DNA of 64,000 nucleotides from Hyphomicrobiales bacterium (GCA_900466475.1 UBMI01000014.1:248001-312000); one strand, 5' to 3'. Shown: positions 1-7,607, numbered from the stretch's first letter. Notes: generated by a model not told the origin, from the sequence alone. Numbers and translations: made by a program.

Positions 1-231
1 TTCCACCGTACTTTCTGTTCGCAGGGCCTGGTATTCGATCATTTCCTGCGCAAAAACGAGGGCGAGGATGAGTGCATGCAAGCTGGCGATGCGGGTGATG
101 ACCGAACTGGCCAGTTCCCTGTCCCGTCCGCCTGGGTCACCGCCCATAACCAGATGCATGATGTAGTAGGCCGCAAGCACCGTTGCGGTCGTGCCTCCAA
201 TGATGGCAATGCCGATCAGAACCGACGCCAT
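1..231 (-). CDS. Membrane protein, N-terminal part only (DUF4239-like)
   Basis: The reading frame starts at an ATG at 231 and runs off the left edge, so only the first 77 residues are present. A GAGGGGAGC ribosome-binding site lies just upstream of the start. Residues 3-27 form a hydrophobic segment. Residues 30-65 then carry a GGDPGGRDRE turn followed by a second hydrophobic stretch ending in an acidic EMIEYQ. This resembles the start of bestrophin-like DUF4239 membrane proteins, but too little is present to be sure. It precedes the TSUP gene on the same strand by 62 bases and may share a transcript with genes beyond the window. Confidence 0.5.
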   Translation of the reverse strand, partial: MASVLIGIAIIGGTTATVLAAYYIMHLVMGGDPGGRDRELASSVITRIASLHALILALVFAQEMIEYQALRTESTVE

Positions 232-293
232 TTAGCTCCCCTCATATGGGAGAGTGTAAGGCTTTCATATCAGACGGGCAATCATGTCGGGGA

Positions 294-1085
294 CTACCGA
301 AGCAGACTGTCGAACACAGGCATGCCGCCGATTGCCGAGGCTGCGATCAGAATATAGCAGGTCACGCGGAAGGTGCTCTCCTTGGCGAAGCCGAACAGTT
401 TCGAACCGCCCCAGAGGCCGACGGCATAGGCAGGCAGCGTGACGATCGTAAGCGCAAAAACCGTGGAGACGAACAGCCCGCCGAAATAATAGCTGACGAA
501 GCTGAAGACCGTGGAGATCGAAAAGTAGAGGATGACGTTTGAGCGCACACGCGTGAAGTTGCTTTTGCCACCAAGCCAGTAGGCGACGACGGGTGGCCCA
601 CCGAGCTGTGCCGCGCCGCTGAAGAGACCGGCAACAAGGCCGATTGCTGCGCTGAGCGGAGCGATCGGCTTGCCATGATAGCGCCAGCCGGAGACAAGCA
701 GCGCGAGCAGGCAGATGGCGATCGCCGAGATGATCCAGCGCAGCAAAAGCGGGTCCATGAGCGCCAAAACTGCCGTTCCCGTGGGAACACCGAGAGCGGC
801 GCCTGCTGCCATCGTGAAGACCTCGCGCCTGTCCGCGCCGCGCCATGCAGCCGGGATCATGCCAAGCGTCGCAAGCCCGTCGATGACCAGCAGCACAGGA
901 GAGGTGAGCTTGGGCCCGATGACGGCACCGGCAAGCGGAATGAAGATGAGCGCGGCGCCGAAACCGGAAAACCCGCGCGCAAGGCCGGCAACGAATGCGA
1001 AGATGATCAACCCGGGGATGCCATGGTCGGGCAGCGCGGCGTCAAACCAGGCGCGCAGGCCAGCCATCAGCGCTTCCAGCGTCAT
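294..1085 (-). CDS. TSUP (TauE/SafE) family membrane transporter
   Basis: A 263-residue integral membrane protein with about eight hydrophobic segments. The repeated first halves (near residues 24-60 and 150-190) are rich in glycine and proline, as in the sulfite exporter TauE/SafE family. FVAGLARGFSGFGAALIFIPL near residue 32 is the typical N-terminal TSUP signature, and GAAQLGGPPVVAYWL near residue 157 is the second-repeat counterpart. Members move sulfite, sulfoacetate or other organic anions across the inner membrane; the substrate here is unknown. It lies 75 bases after argC on the same strand, beyond a 9-bp hairpin, so read-through from argC is possible. Confidence 0.9.
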   Translation of the reverse strand: MTLEALMAGLRAWFDAALPDHGIPGLIIFAFVAGLARGFSGFGAALIFIPLAGAVIGPKLTSPVLLVIDGLATLGMIPAAWRGADRREVFTMAAGAALGVPTGTAVLALMDPLLLRWIISAIAICLLALLVSGWRYHGKPIAPLSAAIGLVAGLFSGAAQLGGPPVVAYWLGGKSNFTRVRSNVILYFSISTVFSFVSYYFGGLFVSTVFALTIVTLPAYAVGLWGGSKLFGFAKESTFRVTCYILIAASAIGGMPVFDSLLR

Positions 1086-1111
1086 CGATGAGGCTCCGTA
1101 TTTCGGGGGAG

Positions 1112-1134
1112 AGACAGGGCAGGAGGCCCTGTCT
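1112..1134. terminator. Hairpin between argC and the TSUP gene
   Basis: A perfect 9-bp inverted repeat, AGACAGGGC / GCCCTGTCT, separated by five bases. It lies 27 bases after the argC stop and 27 bases before the TSUP start on the minus strand. No T-run follows, so it may be an mRNA-stabilising or processing hairpin rather than a strong terminator. Confidence 0.45.
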
Positions 1135-1160
1135 AACGCAACTGCCTGATATGCCTGATA

Positions 1161-2084
1161 TCAGGCGCCCAGCATCAGGTCCATGTTCTGCACGGCGGCG
1201 CCGGAAGCGCCCTTGCCAAGATTGTCATAGACCGCGACGAGCAGCGCCTGCGCAAGATCGTCATTGGCAAAGACGTGCAGGCGCATGCGGTTGGTGTTGT
1301 TGTAGATTTCCGGGTTGAGTTCCGGGGTGCGCTCTGACGTCTCCAAGGGGGCAACCTCCACGAAGCCCTTGATGCCGGCATAATAGTCGGCGATCGCTGC
1401 ATGCAGGTCAGCACCCTTCGGCACCTTGGGCAGATGCGACAACTGCAGCGGAACGGTGACCACCATGCCCTGCGCGAAATTGCCGACGACCGGCTGGAAG
1501 AACGGCACGCGTCCGAGTTTCGCATAGCGTTGTAGCTCGGGAAGGTGCTTGTGCTTGAAGCTCAGGCCATAGGGCATGTATTCGGGCGCATCCTCGCCCT
1601 TGGCGACGTAGTCCTCGATCATCGTACGGCCGCCGCCGGTATAACCGGAAATGCCGTTGACCGTGACCGGGAAGTCGGCAGGCACGAGCCCGGCTTCGAT
1701 CAGCGGGCGCAGCGTGGCGATCGGCCCCTGCGGCCAGCAGCCGGGATTGGCGACGCGCTTGGCCGAGGCGATGACGCCCGCCTGCTCCTTGCTCATTTCC
1801 GGAAAGCCATAGGCCCAGCCTTCGGCGACGCGATGCGCCGTCGAGGCGTCGATAACCTTGGTACGGTCGTTTTCGATCAGGCTGACGCTTTCCTTGGCGG
1901 CATCGTCAGGCAGGCAGAGGATCGCAATATCGGCCTCGTTGAGCAGCGCTGCACGGACAGCCTTGTCCTTGCGGCTTTCGGTCGGGATCGACAGCAGCTC
2001 AAGATCGCGGCGCTCCGCCAGACGCTCGCGGATCTGCAGACCCGTCGTTCCAGCTTCGCCATCGATGAAGATCTTTGCTGCCAT
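1161..2084 (-). CDS. argC: N-acetyl-gamma-glutamyl-phosphate reductase
   Basis: Reduces N-acetyl-glutamyl phosphate to the semialdehyde with NADPH, the third step of arginine synthesis. At 307 residues it matches the shorter type 2 ArgC. Visible marks are the nucleotide-binding GEAGTTG loop at residues 9-15, the catalytic cysteine C116 in ANPGCWPQG, and the conserved NGISGYTGGGR stretch near residue 142. It follows speB by 80 bases on the same strand. In rhizobia argC often lies downstream of rplM-rpsI; here several unrelated genes separate them. Confidence 0.97.
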   Translation of the reverse strand: MAAKIFIDGEAGTTGLQIRERLAERRDLELLSIPTESRKDKAVRAALLNEADIAILCLPDDAAKESVSLIENDRTKVIDASTAHRVAEGWAYGFPEMSKEQAGVIASAKRVANPGCWPQGPIATLRPLIEAGLVPADFPVTVNGISGYTGGGRTMIEDYVAKGEDAPEYMPYGLSFKHKHLPELQRYAKLGRVPFFQPVVGNFAQGMVVTVPLQLSHLPKVPKGADLHAAIADYYAGIKGFVEVAPLETSERTPELNPEIYNNTNRMRLHVFANDDLAQALLVAVYDNLGKGASGAAVQNMDLMLGA

Positions 2085-2164
2085 GATTATCCTGCACTTT
2101 CAGTGAGTTCGGATTGTTTCCGGAATCAGTTTGCCATGAAGTTGAATCAATTTGATAACAGCAG

Positions 2165-3118
2165 TCATCCTGCCGTCGCGCGCCGTTCGGCGTGGAGGCC
2201 CAGCATATACATTGCGACCGTCGCCCCCGCAATGGCGGTGATGTCGGCGTGGTCATAGGGCGGAGAGACTTCGACGACGTCGGCGCCGCGGATATCGAGC
2301 TGTTTCAGCCGCTGCAGCACGGAGAGGATCTTCGCGCTGGACGGGCCGCCGGCAACCGGCGTGCCGGTGCCGGGTGCAAAGGCCGGGTCCAGGCAGTCGA
2401 TATCGAAGGTCAGATAGGCGGGCGAGCCCTTCGTATGCGAGATGATCGTCGAAGCGATATCCGATGCGCTCATCTCTTCGACCTGATGGCCATAGACCAG
2501 GTGGATGCCGAAATCTTCTGGCGCATGCGTACGGATGCCGATCTGGATCGAGCGGTCGGGATCGATGAGACCGGCGCGGACTGCACGGGCCACGAAGGAG
2601 CCGTGGTCGATACGGCGCTCGTCGTCCAGCCACGTGTCCTGATGCGCGTCGAACTGCACGAGCGCCAGTGGGCCGTGGCGATCGACATGCGCCTTCAGCA
2701 GCGGCCAGGTGACGTAATGATCGCCGCCGAGGGTGAGCAGGAAGGCGCCGCTGTCGAGAATGGCGCTCGCCTGCCGCTCTATGGCTGCAGGTGTATCCTG
2801 ATGATTGCCGTAGTCGAGCAGGCAGTCGCCGTAGTCGATGACGGCCATTTCGGCGAAGAGATCGCGCTGAAACGGATATTGCGGATCGTTGTCGAAGATC
2901 GCCGACGCCCGGCGGATCGCCTGCGGCCCGAAACGCGTGCCCGGCCGGTTGGAGGTTGCGGCATCGAAGGGAATGCCCCAGACGACGGCATCAGCTCCTG
3001 TCAGATCCTTGGTGAAGCGGCGGCGCATGAAGGAGAGCGCGCCGGCAAAGGTCGGGTCGGAGGCGGCCGATGTCAGGCTCTGCGCCGTGAAGGCATGGTC
3101 GATGGTCTTATTCGCCAT
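2165..3118 (-). CDS. speB: Agmatinase (ureohydrolase family)
   Basis: Predicted to hydrolyse agmatine to putrescine and urea using a binuclear manganese centre. The metal-ligand motifs are all visible: LGGDHYVTW, FDAHQDTW and DIDCLDPAFAPGTGTP. The frame is open up to 3148, but ATG 3118 is chosen because AGAGGAG lies about 10 bases before it; this gives 317 residues. This start overlaps the stop of the upstream monooxygenase-like gene by 11 bases, which suggests translational coupling. Related ureohydrolases (guanidinobutyrase, proclavaminate amidinohydrolase) cannot be excluded from motifs alone. Confidence 0.88.
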   Translation of the reverse strand: MANKTIDHAFTAQSLTSAASDPTFAGALSFMRRRFTKDLTGADAVVWGIPFDAATSNRPGTRFGPQAIRRASAIFDNDPQYPFQRDLFAEMAVIDYGDCLLDYGNHQDTPAAIERQASAILDSGAFLLTLGGDHYVTWPLLKAHVDRHGPLALVQFDAHQDTWLDDERRIDHGSFVARAVRAGLIDPDRSIQIGIRTHAPEDFGIHLVYGHQVEEMSASDIASTIISHTKGSPAYLTFDIDCLDPAFAPGTGTPVAGGPSSAKILSVLQRLKQLDIRGADVVEVSPPYDHADITAIAGATVAMYMLGLHAERRATAG

Positions 3119-3476
3119 GGGAAGCTCGCTCCTCTGCGGTAAAGTCATAGGCGCGTTCTACCCGCGCAATGCGAACCTTATATTGCTTGTACCAGCGCTC
3201 ACGGCCGAGGCGCTGGGCGGCGAGGTGGTTTGCGACCTGCTTCCAGGCCTTCAGGCTTTCCTCGTCGGCCCAGTAGGAATTGGTGATGCCGAAACCATCG
3301 GCATCCCGCGCGCTTTCGGCCCCAAGACAGCCCGGCTGCTGCAGCGCGAGGTCCGCCATCCGGTCTGCCATGGCGCCATAGCCATTGTCGCCCTCGGTGC
3401 GAACGGACGAGAAGGTCACGACGTAGTAAGGCGGTTCGGGCGTGGTGGCGAAGGGTGAGGGTTTGGCAGAGGGCAT
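3108..3476 (-). CDS. ABM-type monooxygenase-like protein
   Basis: A 122-residue protein with the antibiotic-biosynthesis-monooxygenase (dimeric alpha/beta barrel) pattern: PYYVVTFSSVRTEGDNGY at the start of the fold, a middle QQPGCLGAESARD strand, GFGITNSYWADEESLKAWK, and a final RWYKQYKVRIARVER strand. Members include small heme-degrading and quinone monooxygenases and proteins of unknown role. AAGGAATCC lies about 10 bases before the start. Its last codons overlap the start of speB, so the two are probably translated together, yet no functional link to polyamine metabolism is evident. Confidence 0.85.
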   Translation of the reverse strand: MPSAKPSPFATTPEPPYYVVTFSSVRTEGDNGYGAMADRMADLALQQPGCLGAESARDADGFGITNSYWADEESLKAWKQVANHLAAQRLGRERWYKQYKVRIARVERAYDFTAEERASHGE

Positions 3477-3550
3477 GATCGGATTCCTTGTCTCTGAAGG
3501 AAGGGGTAGGCGAGCTTCCTGAAGATTTCAAGGAATCACATTTCAAGCCA

Positions 3551-3573
3551 GGCGGCGGATCTTCTCCGCCGCC
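3551..3573. terminator. GC-rich hairpin after the CmlA/FloR-like gene
   Basis: A perfect 9-bp stem, GGCGGCGGA / TCCGCCGCC, with a five-base loop. It lies 8 bases beyond the stop of the efflux gene on the minus strand and about 75 bases before the ABM gene start. There is no clear T-run, so termination may be partial. Confidence 0.5.
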
Positions 3574-3581
3574 CTTTGGCA

Positions 3582-4769
3582 TCAGCTGCGAGCGCGGATG
3601 CGCCGCAGTGCAAACAGGGTGATAATACCCAACACCGTGCAATAGCCGGCGAGTGGCCATGCCGTATTGCCGTCCAACAGCAGCACAAAAAGCGTGCCGA
3701 TGCAGCCGACGATCAGGCTCTCGACACAGAAGTAGAGTGCAACCGCCGTTCCGGCTGTTTGGCCAAAGGCCGCCAGCGCCCCGTTTGCCGTAACCGCGGT
3801 CGTCAGCACGATGCCGACGGCGATCACCCACATCGGCAGGACGAAGCTGGCGAACGAGGGGGCAAGCAGCACCTCGCCGAGGCCGAGAAGCAATGCGCCG
3901 ACAAGAAGCAGGCCCATGCCGCGGGCAAGGCTGCCGGCCATTCCCCATCGCGCGACGAAGCGGCCGGCAAAGCGTGCGGATAGGATCATCACCGCTGCCG
4001 CCGTGGCGAAGGAAAGGCTGAAGGCGAGACCCGAAAAGCCGGCATGATCGATCAACACCCGAGGTGCGATGGAAAAGAACACGAAGAAGGCGCCCATCGC
4101 CGCGCTGAAGCCTGTCGTGTAGGTCCAGAAATGCGCATTCGTCAGGATTGAACGCATGCTGATCGTTGTCGCGGCTGATGCCGCAGGCCTCGTTTCGTGC
4201 CAACCTCTCAGAGCGTTGAGGACCGACGCAAGCATCAGTCCCCCGAGCAACAGGAAGATGGCGCGCCAGCCGGCATGGTCGGCAATCACGGCGCCGGCGA
4301 TCGGTCCGAGCGCCGGCACGAAGGAGAGGATCGCGCCAAGCAGGCTGTAGATGATGGCGCCTTCCGGCCTCGCTGCGTAGACATCGCGCACTGTTGCGAA
4401 GGTCGCTACAAGTGCCGCCGACGCGCCGGCCGCCTGAAGCAGGCGCAGCACGACGAACAGTGCGGCCGACGAAGTGGCTGCGAGCAACAGCGAAGAGATC
4501 GCAAACAGCAGCGCGCCGCCAAGCAGCACCGGACGCCGGCCGATCCGGTCCGACAGGGGTCCGAAGAGCATCTGGCCGGCGCCGAGAATGAGCATGTAGA
4601 GACTGAGGGTCAGTTGAACGACTGTCGCCGATGTGCCGAGTGCTTCGGGCATCGTCGGAACGACGGGGAGGTAGATGTCCATGGCAAGCGAGGCCAGGAT
4701 ATCGAAGGGCGCCAGAAGCAGCAGCGCTGCCGGCAAGGAGCAAGTCCAGTTCCTGTTTTGGGAAGGCAT
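3582..4769 (-). CDS. CmlA/FloR-like drug efflux MFS transporter
   Basis: A 395-residue, 12-helix proton-driven exporter of the Bcr/CflA group. The sequence closely follows the chloramphenicol/florfenicol exporters CmlA and FloR as I recall them: LPAALLLLAPFDILASLAMD at residues 12-31, motif A GPLSDRIGRRPVLLG from residue 70, LVATFATVRDVYA near residue 120, MGAFFVFFSIAPRVLIDHA near residue 220 and VTANGALAAFGQTAGTAVALYFC near residue 335. An in-frame TGA three codons upstream fixes the ATG at 4769 as the first possible start; the ribosome-binding site is weak (GAGCGGA). Upstream lies a short leader ORF overlapping a strong hairpin, reminiscent of cmlA attenuation. No transposon or cassette ends were seen nearby. 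Phenicol export is an inference. Confidence 0.9.
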   Translation of the reverse strand: MPSQNRNWTCSLPAALLLLAPFDILASLAMDIYLPVVPTMPEALGTSATVVQLTLSLYMLILGAGQMLFGPLSDRIGRRPVLLGGALLFAISSLLLAATSSAALFVVLRLLQAAGASAALVATFATVRDVYAARPEGAIIYSLLGAILSFVPALGPIAGAVIADHAGWRAIFLLLGGLMLASVLNALRGWHETRPAASAATTISMRSILTNAHFWTYTTGFSAAMGAFFVFFSIAPRVLIDHAGFSGLAFSLSFATAAAVMILSARFAGRFVARWGMAGSLARGMGLLLVGALLLGLGEVLLAPSFASFVLPMWVIAVGIVLTTAVTANGALAAFGQTAGTAVALYFCVESLIVGCIGTLFVLLLDGNTAWPLAGYCTVLGIITLFALRRIRARS

Positions 4770-4837
4770 AGCTATTCATCCGCTCGAATGAGTTCATCCG
4801 GCGGCGATCTGCCTTCTCATCGCAGTCTGGATTGATT

Positions 4838-4884
4838 GGACAGATGCCGCAACAACTTCAAAAGGTTGCTGCGGCCCATCTGTC
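4838..4884 (-). promoter_or_regulatory. Candidate attenuator hairpin upstream of the efflux gene
   Basis: On the minus strand, GACAGATGGGCCGCAGCAAC (4884 down to about 4865) pairs with GTTGTTGCGGC plus ATCTGTC (down to 4838). There is one mismatch, a two-base bulge and a loop of about eight bases. The left arm lies inside codons 8-14 of a 15-codon leader ORF and the loop holds its stop codon. This is the geometry of ribosome-stalling attenuators. The distal arm does not cover the ribosome-binding site of the efflux gene, which starts 69 bases later, so the mechanism is not a straightforward copy of cmlA. Confidence 0.45.
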
Positions 4885-4905
4885 TGCGGACGGGGTGGCT
4901 CCCAT
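4858..4905 (-). CDS. Possible 15-residue leader peptide
   Basis: ATG at 4905 with AGGA six bases upstream opens a frame MGATPSADRWAAATF that stops at 4858, in the loop of the strong hairpin. It lies between the divergent start regions of the efflux gene and the VOC gene. A second inverted repeat, GTCAGGT (4906-4912) with ACCTGAC (4933-4939), could mask its ribosome-binding site. Translation is not proven; the call rests on position, ribosome-binding site and hairpin overlap. Inducible efflux genes such as cmlA are known to use short stalling leaders. Confidence 0.35.
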   Translation of the reverse strand: MGATPSADRWAAATF

Positions 4906-5047
4906 GTCAGGTCCTGTCTTGTCCGGTCTGAAACCTGACGTGGCTTTAACAGCCGGCAGTACCGGCGACAATAGGCGAGTAGCGCGTTGACTTCGCAAAC
5001 CGCTTCCAAGAAGCTGCGCCGACTAAACCAGGAAGGAGCCACGAGCA

Positions 5048-5425
5048 ATGTTCGACCACATTTCAATCGGGGTAAAAAGCCTCGATAGATCGCGCCAGTT
5101 TTACGATGCGGCACTGGCGGCGCTCGGCTATGAACGGCTGTCGAATTTCGACGGAACGATGGGATACGGCACCGAGAGGCCTGCCTTCTGGGTGAGTGAA
5201 GTGGAGCGCCCAGTGCCGGCCGATCGCGGCTCGGGGCTGCATTTCTGTTTCGTCGCCACGAGCGAGGAGGCCGTCAACGCCTTCTATGCTGCAGCACTTG
5301 CCAATGGTGGCGAGGACAATGGCGCACCGGGCATCCGCCTGGACTATAGCCAGTTCTATTATGCCGCCTTCATCATCGATCCTGATGGATATCGGCTGGA
5401 AGCCTTCTTCAACAAGCCGGAATAA
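5048..5425 (+). CDS. VOC (glyoxalase/bleomycin-resistance fold) family protein
   Basis: A 125-residue single-domain member of the vicinal oxygen chelate superfamily. FDHISIGVKSLDRSRQFYDAAL at the start supplies the first metal-site histidine (H4), GLHFCFVAT near residue 61 a second, and IDPDGYRLEAFF near the end a glutamate. This is the usual His/His/Glu pattern. Enzymes of this fold include glyoxalase I, dioxygenases and fosfomycin or bleomycin resistance proteins; nothing here fixes the substrate. AGGAAGGAG lies 10 bases before the ATG. The gene diverges from the efflux gene and ends at a shared terminator facing rpsI. Confidence 0.88.
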   Translation: MFDHISIGVKSLDRSRQFYDAALAALGYERLSNFDGTMGYGTERPAFWVSEVERPVPADRGSGLHFCFVATSEEAVNAFYAAALANGGEDNGAPGIRLDYSQFYYAAFIIDPDGYRLEAFFNKPE

Positions 5426-5428
5426 AGA

Positions 5429-5454
5429 AAAGGCCGGGCGAAAACCCGGCCTTT
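5429..5454. terminator. Bidirectional terminator between the VOC gene and rpsI
   Basis: A perfect 10-bp stem, AAAGGCCGGG / CCCGGCCTTT, with a six-base loop. It starts four bases after the VOC stop and ends 25 bases before the convergent rpsI stop. The A-run and T-run on either side allow termination from both strands. Confidence 0.85.
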
Positions 5455-5478
5455 CCATGAAAGCATGTCCGAAAGCGA

Positions 5479-5952
5479 TTAGCGCTTCGAGAACTGGAAC
5501 GAACGGCGGGCCTTGGCCTTACCGTACTTCTTACGTTCGACGACGCGGCTGTCGCGGGTCAGGAAGCCACCCTTCTTCAGGACCGAGCGCAGGCCCGGTT
5601 CGAAGTAGGTGAGGGCCTTGGACAGACCGTGGCGAACAGCACCGGCCTGGCCGGAGAGACCGCCGCCTGCGACGGTTGCAATGATGTCGAACTGGCCGTC
5701 ACGGGCAGCAGCAACGATCGGCTGGCGCAGGATCATCTGCAGAACCGGACGTGCGAAATATTCCGCGAATTCCTTGCCGTTGACGATGATCTTGCCGGAG
5801 CCCGGCTTGACCCATACGCGGGCAACGGCGTTCTTGCGCTTACCGGTCGCGTAGGAACGGCCAAGCGAGTCGACCTTGCGGACGTGAGCCGGAGCAGCAG
5901 CTGCTACTTCAGTCGACGTGCCGAGATCCTTCAGGGAGGAAAGGTCAGCCAT
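5479..5952 (-). CDS. rpsI: 30S ribosomal protein S9
   Basis: A small-subunit protein whose C-terminal tail reaches the P-site tRNA. The 157 residues include an N-terminal extension of about 30 residues before the universal core, which begins near GRSYATGKRKNAVARVWVKPG. The core continues through ARPVLQMILRQP and GGGLSGQAGAVRHGLSKAL and ends in the basic tail KKYGKAKARRSFQFSKR. The start lies 3 bases after the rplM stop, the universal rplM-rpsI operon. Confidence 0.99.
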   Translation of the reverse strand: MADLSSLKDLGTSTEVAAAAPAHVRKVDSLGRSYATGKRKNAVARVWVKPGSGKIIVNGKEFAEYFARPVLQMILRQPIVAAARDGQFDIIATVAGGGLSGQAGAVRHGLSKALTYFEPGLRSVLKKGGFLTRDSRVVERKKYGKAKARRSFQFSKR

Positions 5953-5955
5953 TTA

Positions 5956-6420
5956 TCAGGCGCTCCTTACGTTCTTCTTGTTCAGCGAGGCGACGTCGAG
6001 GACGGACGGCTGCTGTGCTTCGTGGGGATGGTTCGGGCCGGCGTATACACGCAGGTTCTTCATCTGGCGACGGCCGAGCGGGCCGCGGGGAACCATGCGC
6101 TCAACAGCCTTCTCGAGGACGCGCTCCGGGAAGCGGCCTTCGATGATCTGGCGAGCAGTACGCTCCTTGATGCCGCCGGCATAACCGGTGTGCCAGTAGT
6201 AAACCTTGTCGGAATACTTCTTGCCGGTGAAAACGACCTTGTCAGCGTTGATGACGATAACATTGTCGCCGTCGTCAACGTGAGGCGTGAAAGTTGCCTT
6301 GTGCTTGCCACGCAGACGCATAGCGATAACGGAAGCGAGACGGCCAACGACGAGCCCTTCGGCGTCGATGACGACCCACTTCTTCTCCACCTCTGCAGGC
6401 TTCTGGGAGAAGGTTGCCAT
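5956..6420 (-). CDS. rplM: 50S ribosomal protein L13
   Basis: An early-assembly large-subunit protein. The ATG at 6420 gives 154 residues, the usual alphaproteobacterial length, beginning MATFSQKPAEVEKKWVVIDA. An open frame extends 38 codons further upstream, but it lacks L13 similarity and GAGAG precedes the 6420 start. Core marks are GLVVGRLAS, LRGKHKATFTPHVDDGD, ADKVVFTGKKYSDKVYYWHT and VERMVPRGPLGRRQMKNLRVY. It leads the rplM-rpsI operon and is transcribed away from the crotonase gene. Confidence 0.99.
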   Translation of the reverse strand: MATFSQKPAEVEKKWVVIDAEGLVVGRLASVIAMRLRGKHKATFTPHVDDGDNVIVINADKVVFTGKKYSDKVYYWHTGYAGGIKERTARQIIEGRFPERVLEKAVERMVPRGPLGRRQMKNLRVYAGPNHPHEAQQPSVLDVASLNKKNVRSA

Positions 6421-6769
6421 AGTTGTTACTCTCTCTTGGATCCCCGTGCCCGAAGGCGATGGGGCGTTTCTTGTTGCTTGGCTTGACTGCTCGAAAGACA
6501 GACCAAAAAAGAAAACAGCCCCGAAAGGCTGCATTTCCGGCGCGGCTTATAGCGGCAATCGATTAGCCGGTCAATACGAGCCATTCTGGCGGCCGGAAAA
6601 ATAGCATAGAAAAAACAATGAGTTAAGCATGAGGTATAATGATACCTCAATTTAGTGCGTCCGAAAACAGGATGTTTCGCATCCGCAAAGTCCCGCACTG
6701 TCGTATTCGGCTCGAAATCGCCCCACCCTTGTGGCACAAGGACGGATACAGACAGCACAGGAACATGCC
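6421..6769. other. Divergent intergenic region rplM / crotonase
   Basis: About 350 bases with no convincing gene. It must hold the rplM-rpsI promoter (minus strand) and the crotonase promoter (plus strand). The clearest internal feature is the palindrome at 6630-6649. Short open frames here lack ribosome-binding sites and recognisable sequence. Confidence 0.6.
6630..6649. promoter_or_regulatory. 8-bp palindrome, possible operator
   Basis: TGAGGTAT-AATG-ATACCTCA, a perfect 8-bp inverted repeat with a four-base centre, in an AT-rich stretch about 120 bases before the crotonase start. Its size and symmetry suit a dimeric repressor, for example TetR- or GntR-like, but no regulator is encoded next to it. 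No T-run supports termination. Confidence 0.4.
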
Positions 6770-7603
6770 ATGGCCGAGATCGTATCCTTCCGCAAGGACA
6801 ACAACAATTCGGGCGAGGGCGCCCTCGTGCTTCGCCAGCTTTCCGGCGGCATATTGCGCCTGACGCTCAACAATCCACCGGCCAATGCTCTCTCTATATC
6901 AGTCATGGAAACGCTGATGGGCGAGCTGCAGGGTGCGGCAGATGACCAGGACGTGCGCATCGTCGTCATCGCCTCGACCGGCAATGTCTTTTCCGCCGGT
7001 CATGACCTGAAGGAATTGACTGCGCACCGCGCCGACGAGGACGACGGCGTCGCCTTCTTCGAAGAAACCTTTGCGCTGGCCGCGGATCTGATGCTCGAGA
7101 TCAGTCGTTTGCCGAAGCCGGTCATCGCCGAGATCGATGGGCTCGCGACGGCAGCAGGCTGCCAGCTCGTCGCAAGCTGCGATCTTGCGATCTGCACGGA
7201 TACGTCCACCTTCTGCACGCCGGGCGTCAATATCGGGCTTTTCTGCTCGACGCCGGCTGTCGCCGTTTCGCGCGCCGCCCACCGTAAGCAGGCGATGGAG
7301 ATGCTGCTGACGGGCGAGACGATCGACGCCTCGACGGCAAAGGATTTCGGCCTGGTCAACCGCATTGTACCAAAGCAATACCTCACCCACGTGGTCAGCA
7401 AATACGCATCCGTCATTGCCTCGAAGTCGCCGGAGGCGCTGAGGATCGGCAAGGAAGCCTTTTACAGGCAGCTCGAAATGCCCATCGCGGAAGCCTACGA
7501 CTACACAGCAAGCGTGATGGTCGACAGCATGCTGACTGGCGATGCGCAGGAGGGCATCGGTGCCTTTCTTGCAAAGCGCACGCCCGAATGGAAGGGTGAG
7601 TGA
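6770..7603 (+). CDS. Enoyl-CoA hydratase/isomerase family protein (ECHDC3-like)
   Basis: A 277-residue crotonase-fold protein. ATG 6770 is preferred over an upstream ATG at 6731 because of the nearby AGGAAC. The oxyanion-hole regions are present (FSAGHDL near residue 74 and GLATAAGCQLVASCD from 124). The two glutamates used by true enoyl-CoA hydratases are replaced: Q132 stands where GGGCE is usual, and G152 where PE is usual. The stretch TPGVNIGLFCSTP and the C-terminal QEGIGAFLAKRTPEW strongly recall the ECHDC3 subgroup, whose activity is poorly defined. A hydratase reaction should therefore not be assumed. A small hypothetical gene follows after 4 bases. Confidence 0.9.
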   Translation: MAEIVSFRKDNNNSGEGALVLRQLSGGILRLTLNNPPANALSISVMETLMGELQGAADDQDVRIVVIASTGNVFSAGHDLKELTAHRADEDDGVAFFEETFALAADLMLEISRLPKPVIAEIDGLATAAGCQLVASCDLAICTDTSTFCTPGVNIGLFCSTPAVAVSRAAHRKQAMEMLLTGETIDASTAKDFGLVNRIVPKQYLTHVVSKYASVIASKSPEALRIGKEAFYRQLEMPIAEAYDYTASVMVDSMLTGDAQEGIGAFLAKRTPEWKGE

Positions 7604-7607
7604 AGTG

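Noticed and set aside
3199..4797. A 532-codon open frame on the minus strand spanning the efflux gene
   Set aside because: It overlaps the CmlA/FloR-like gene and the ABM gene in another frame, is rich in arginine and serine as GC-rich shadow frames are, and shows no family pattern.
4794..5114. A 106-codon minus-strand frame upstream of the efflux gene
   Set aside because: It overlaps the start of the VOC gene, has no family similarity and crosses the two inverted repeats that better explain this region.
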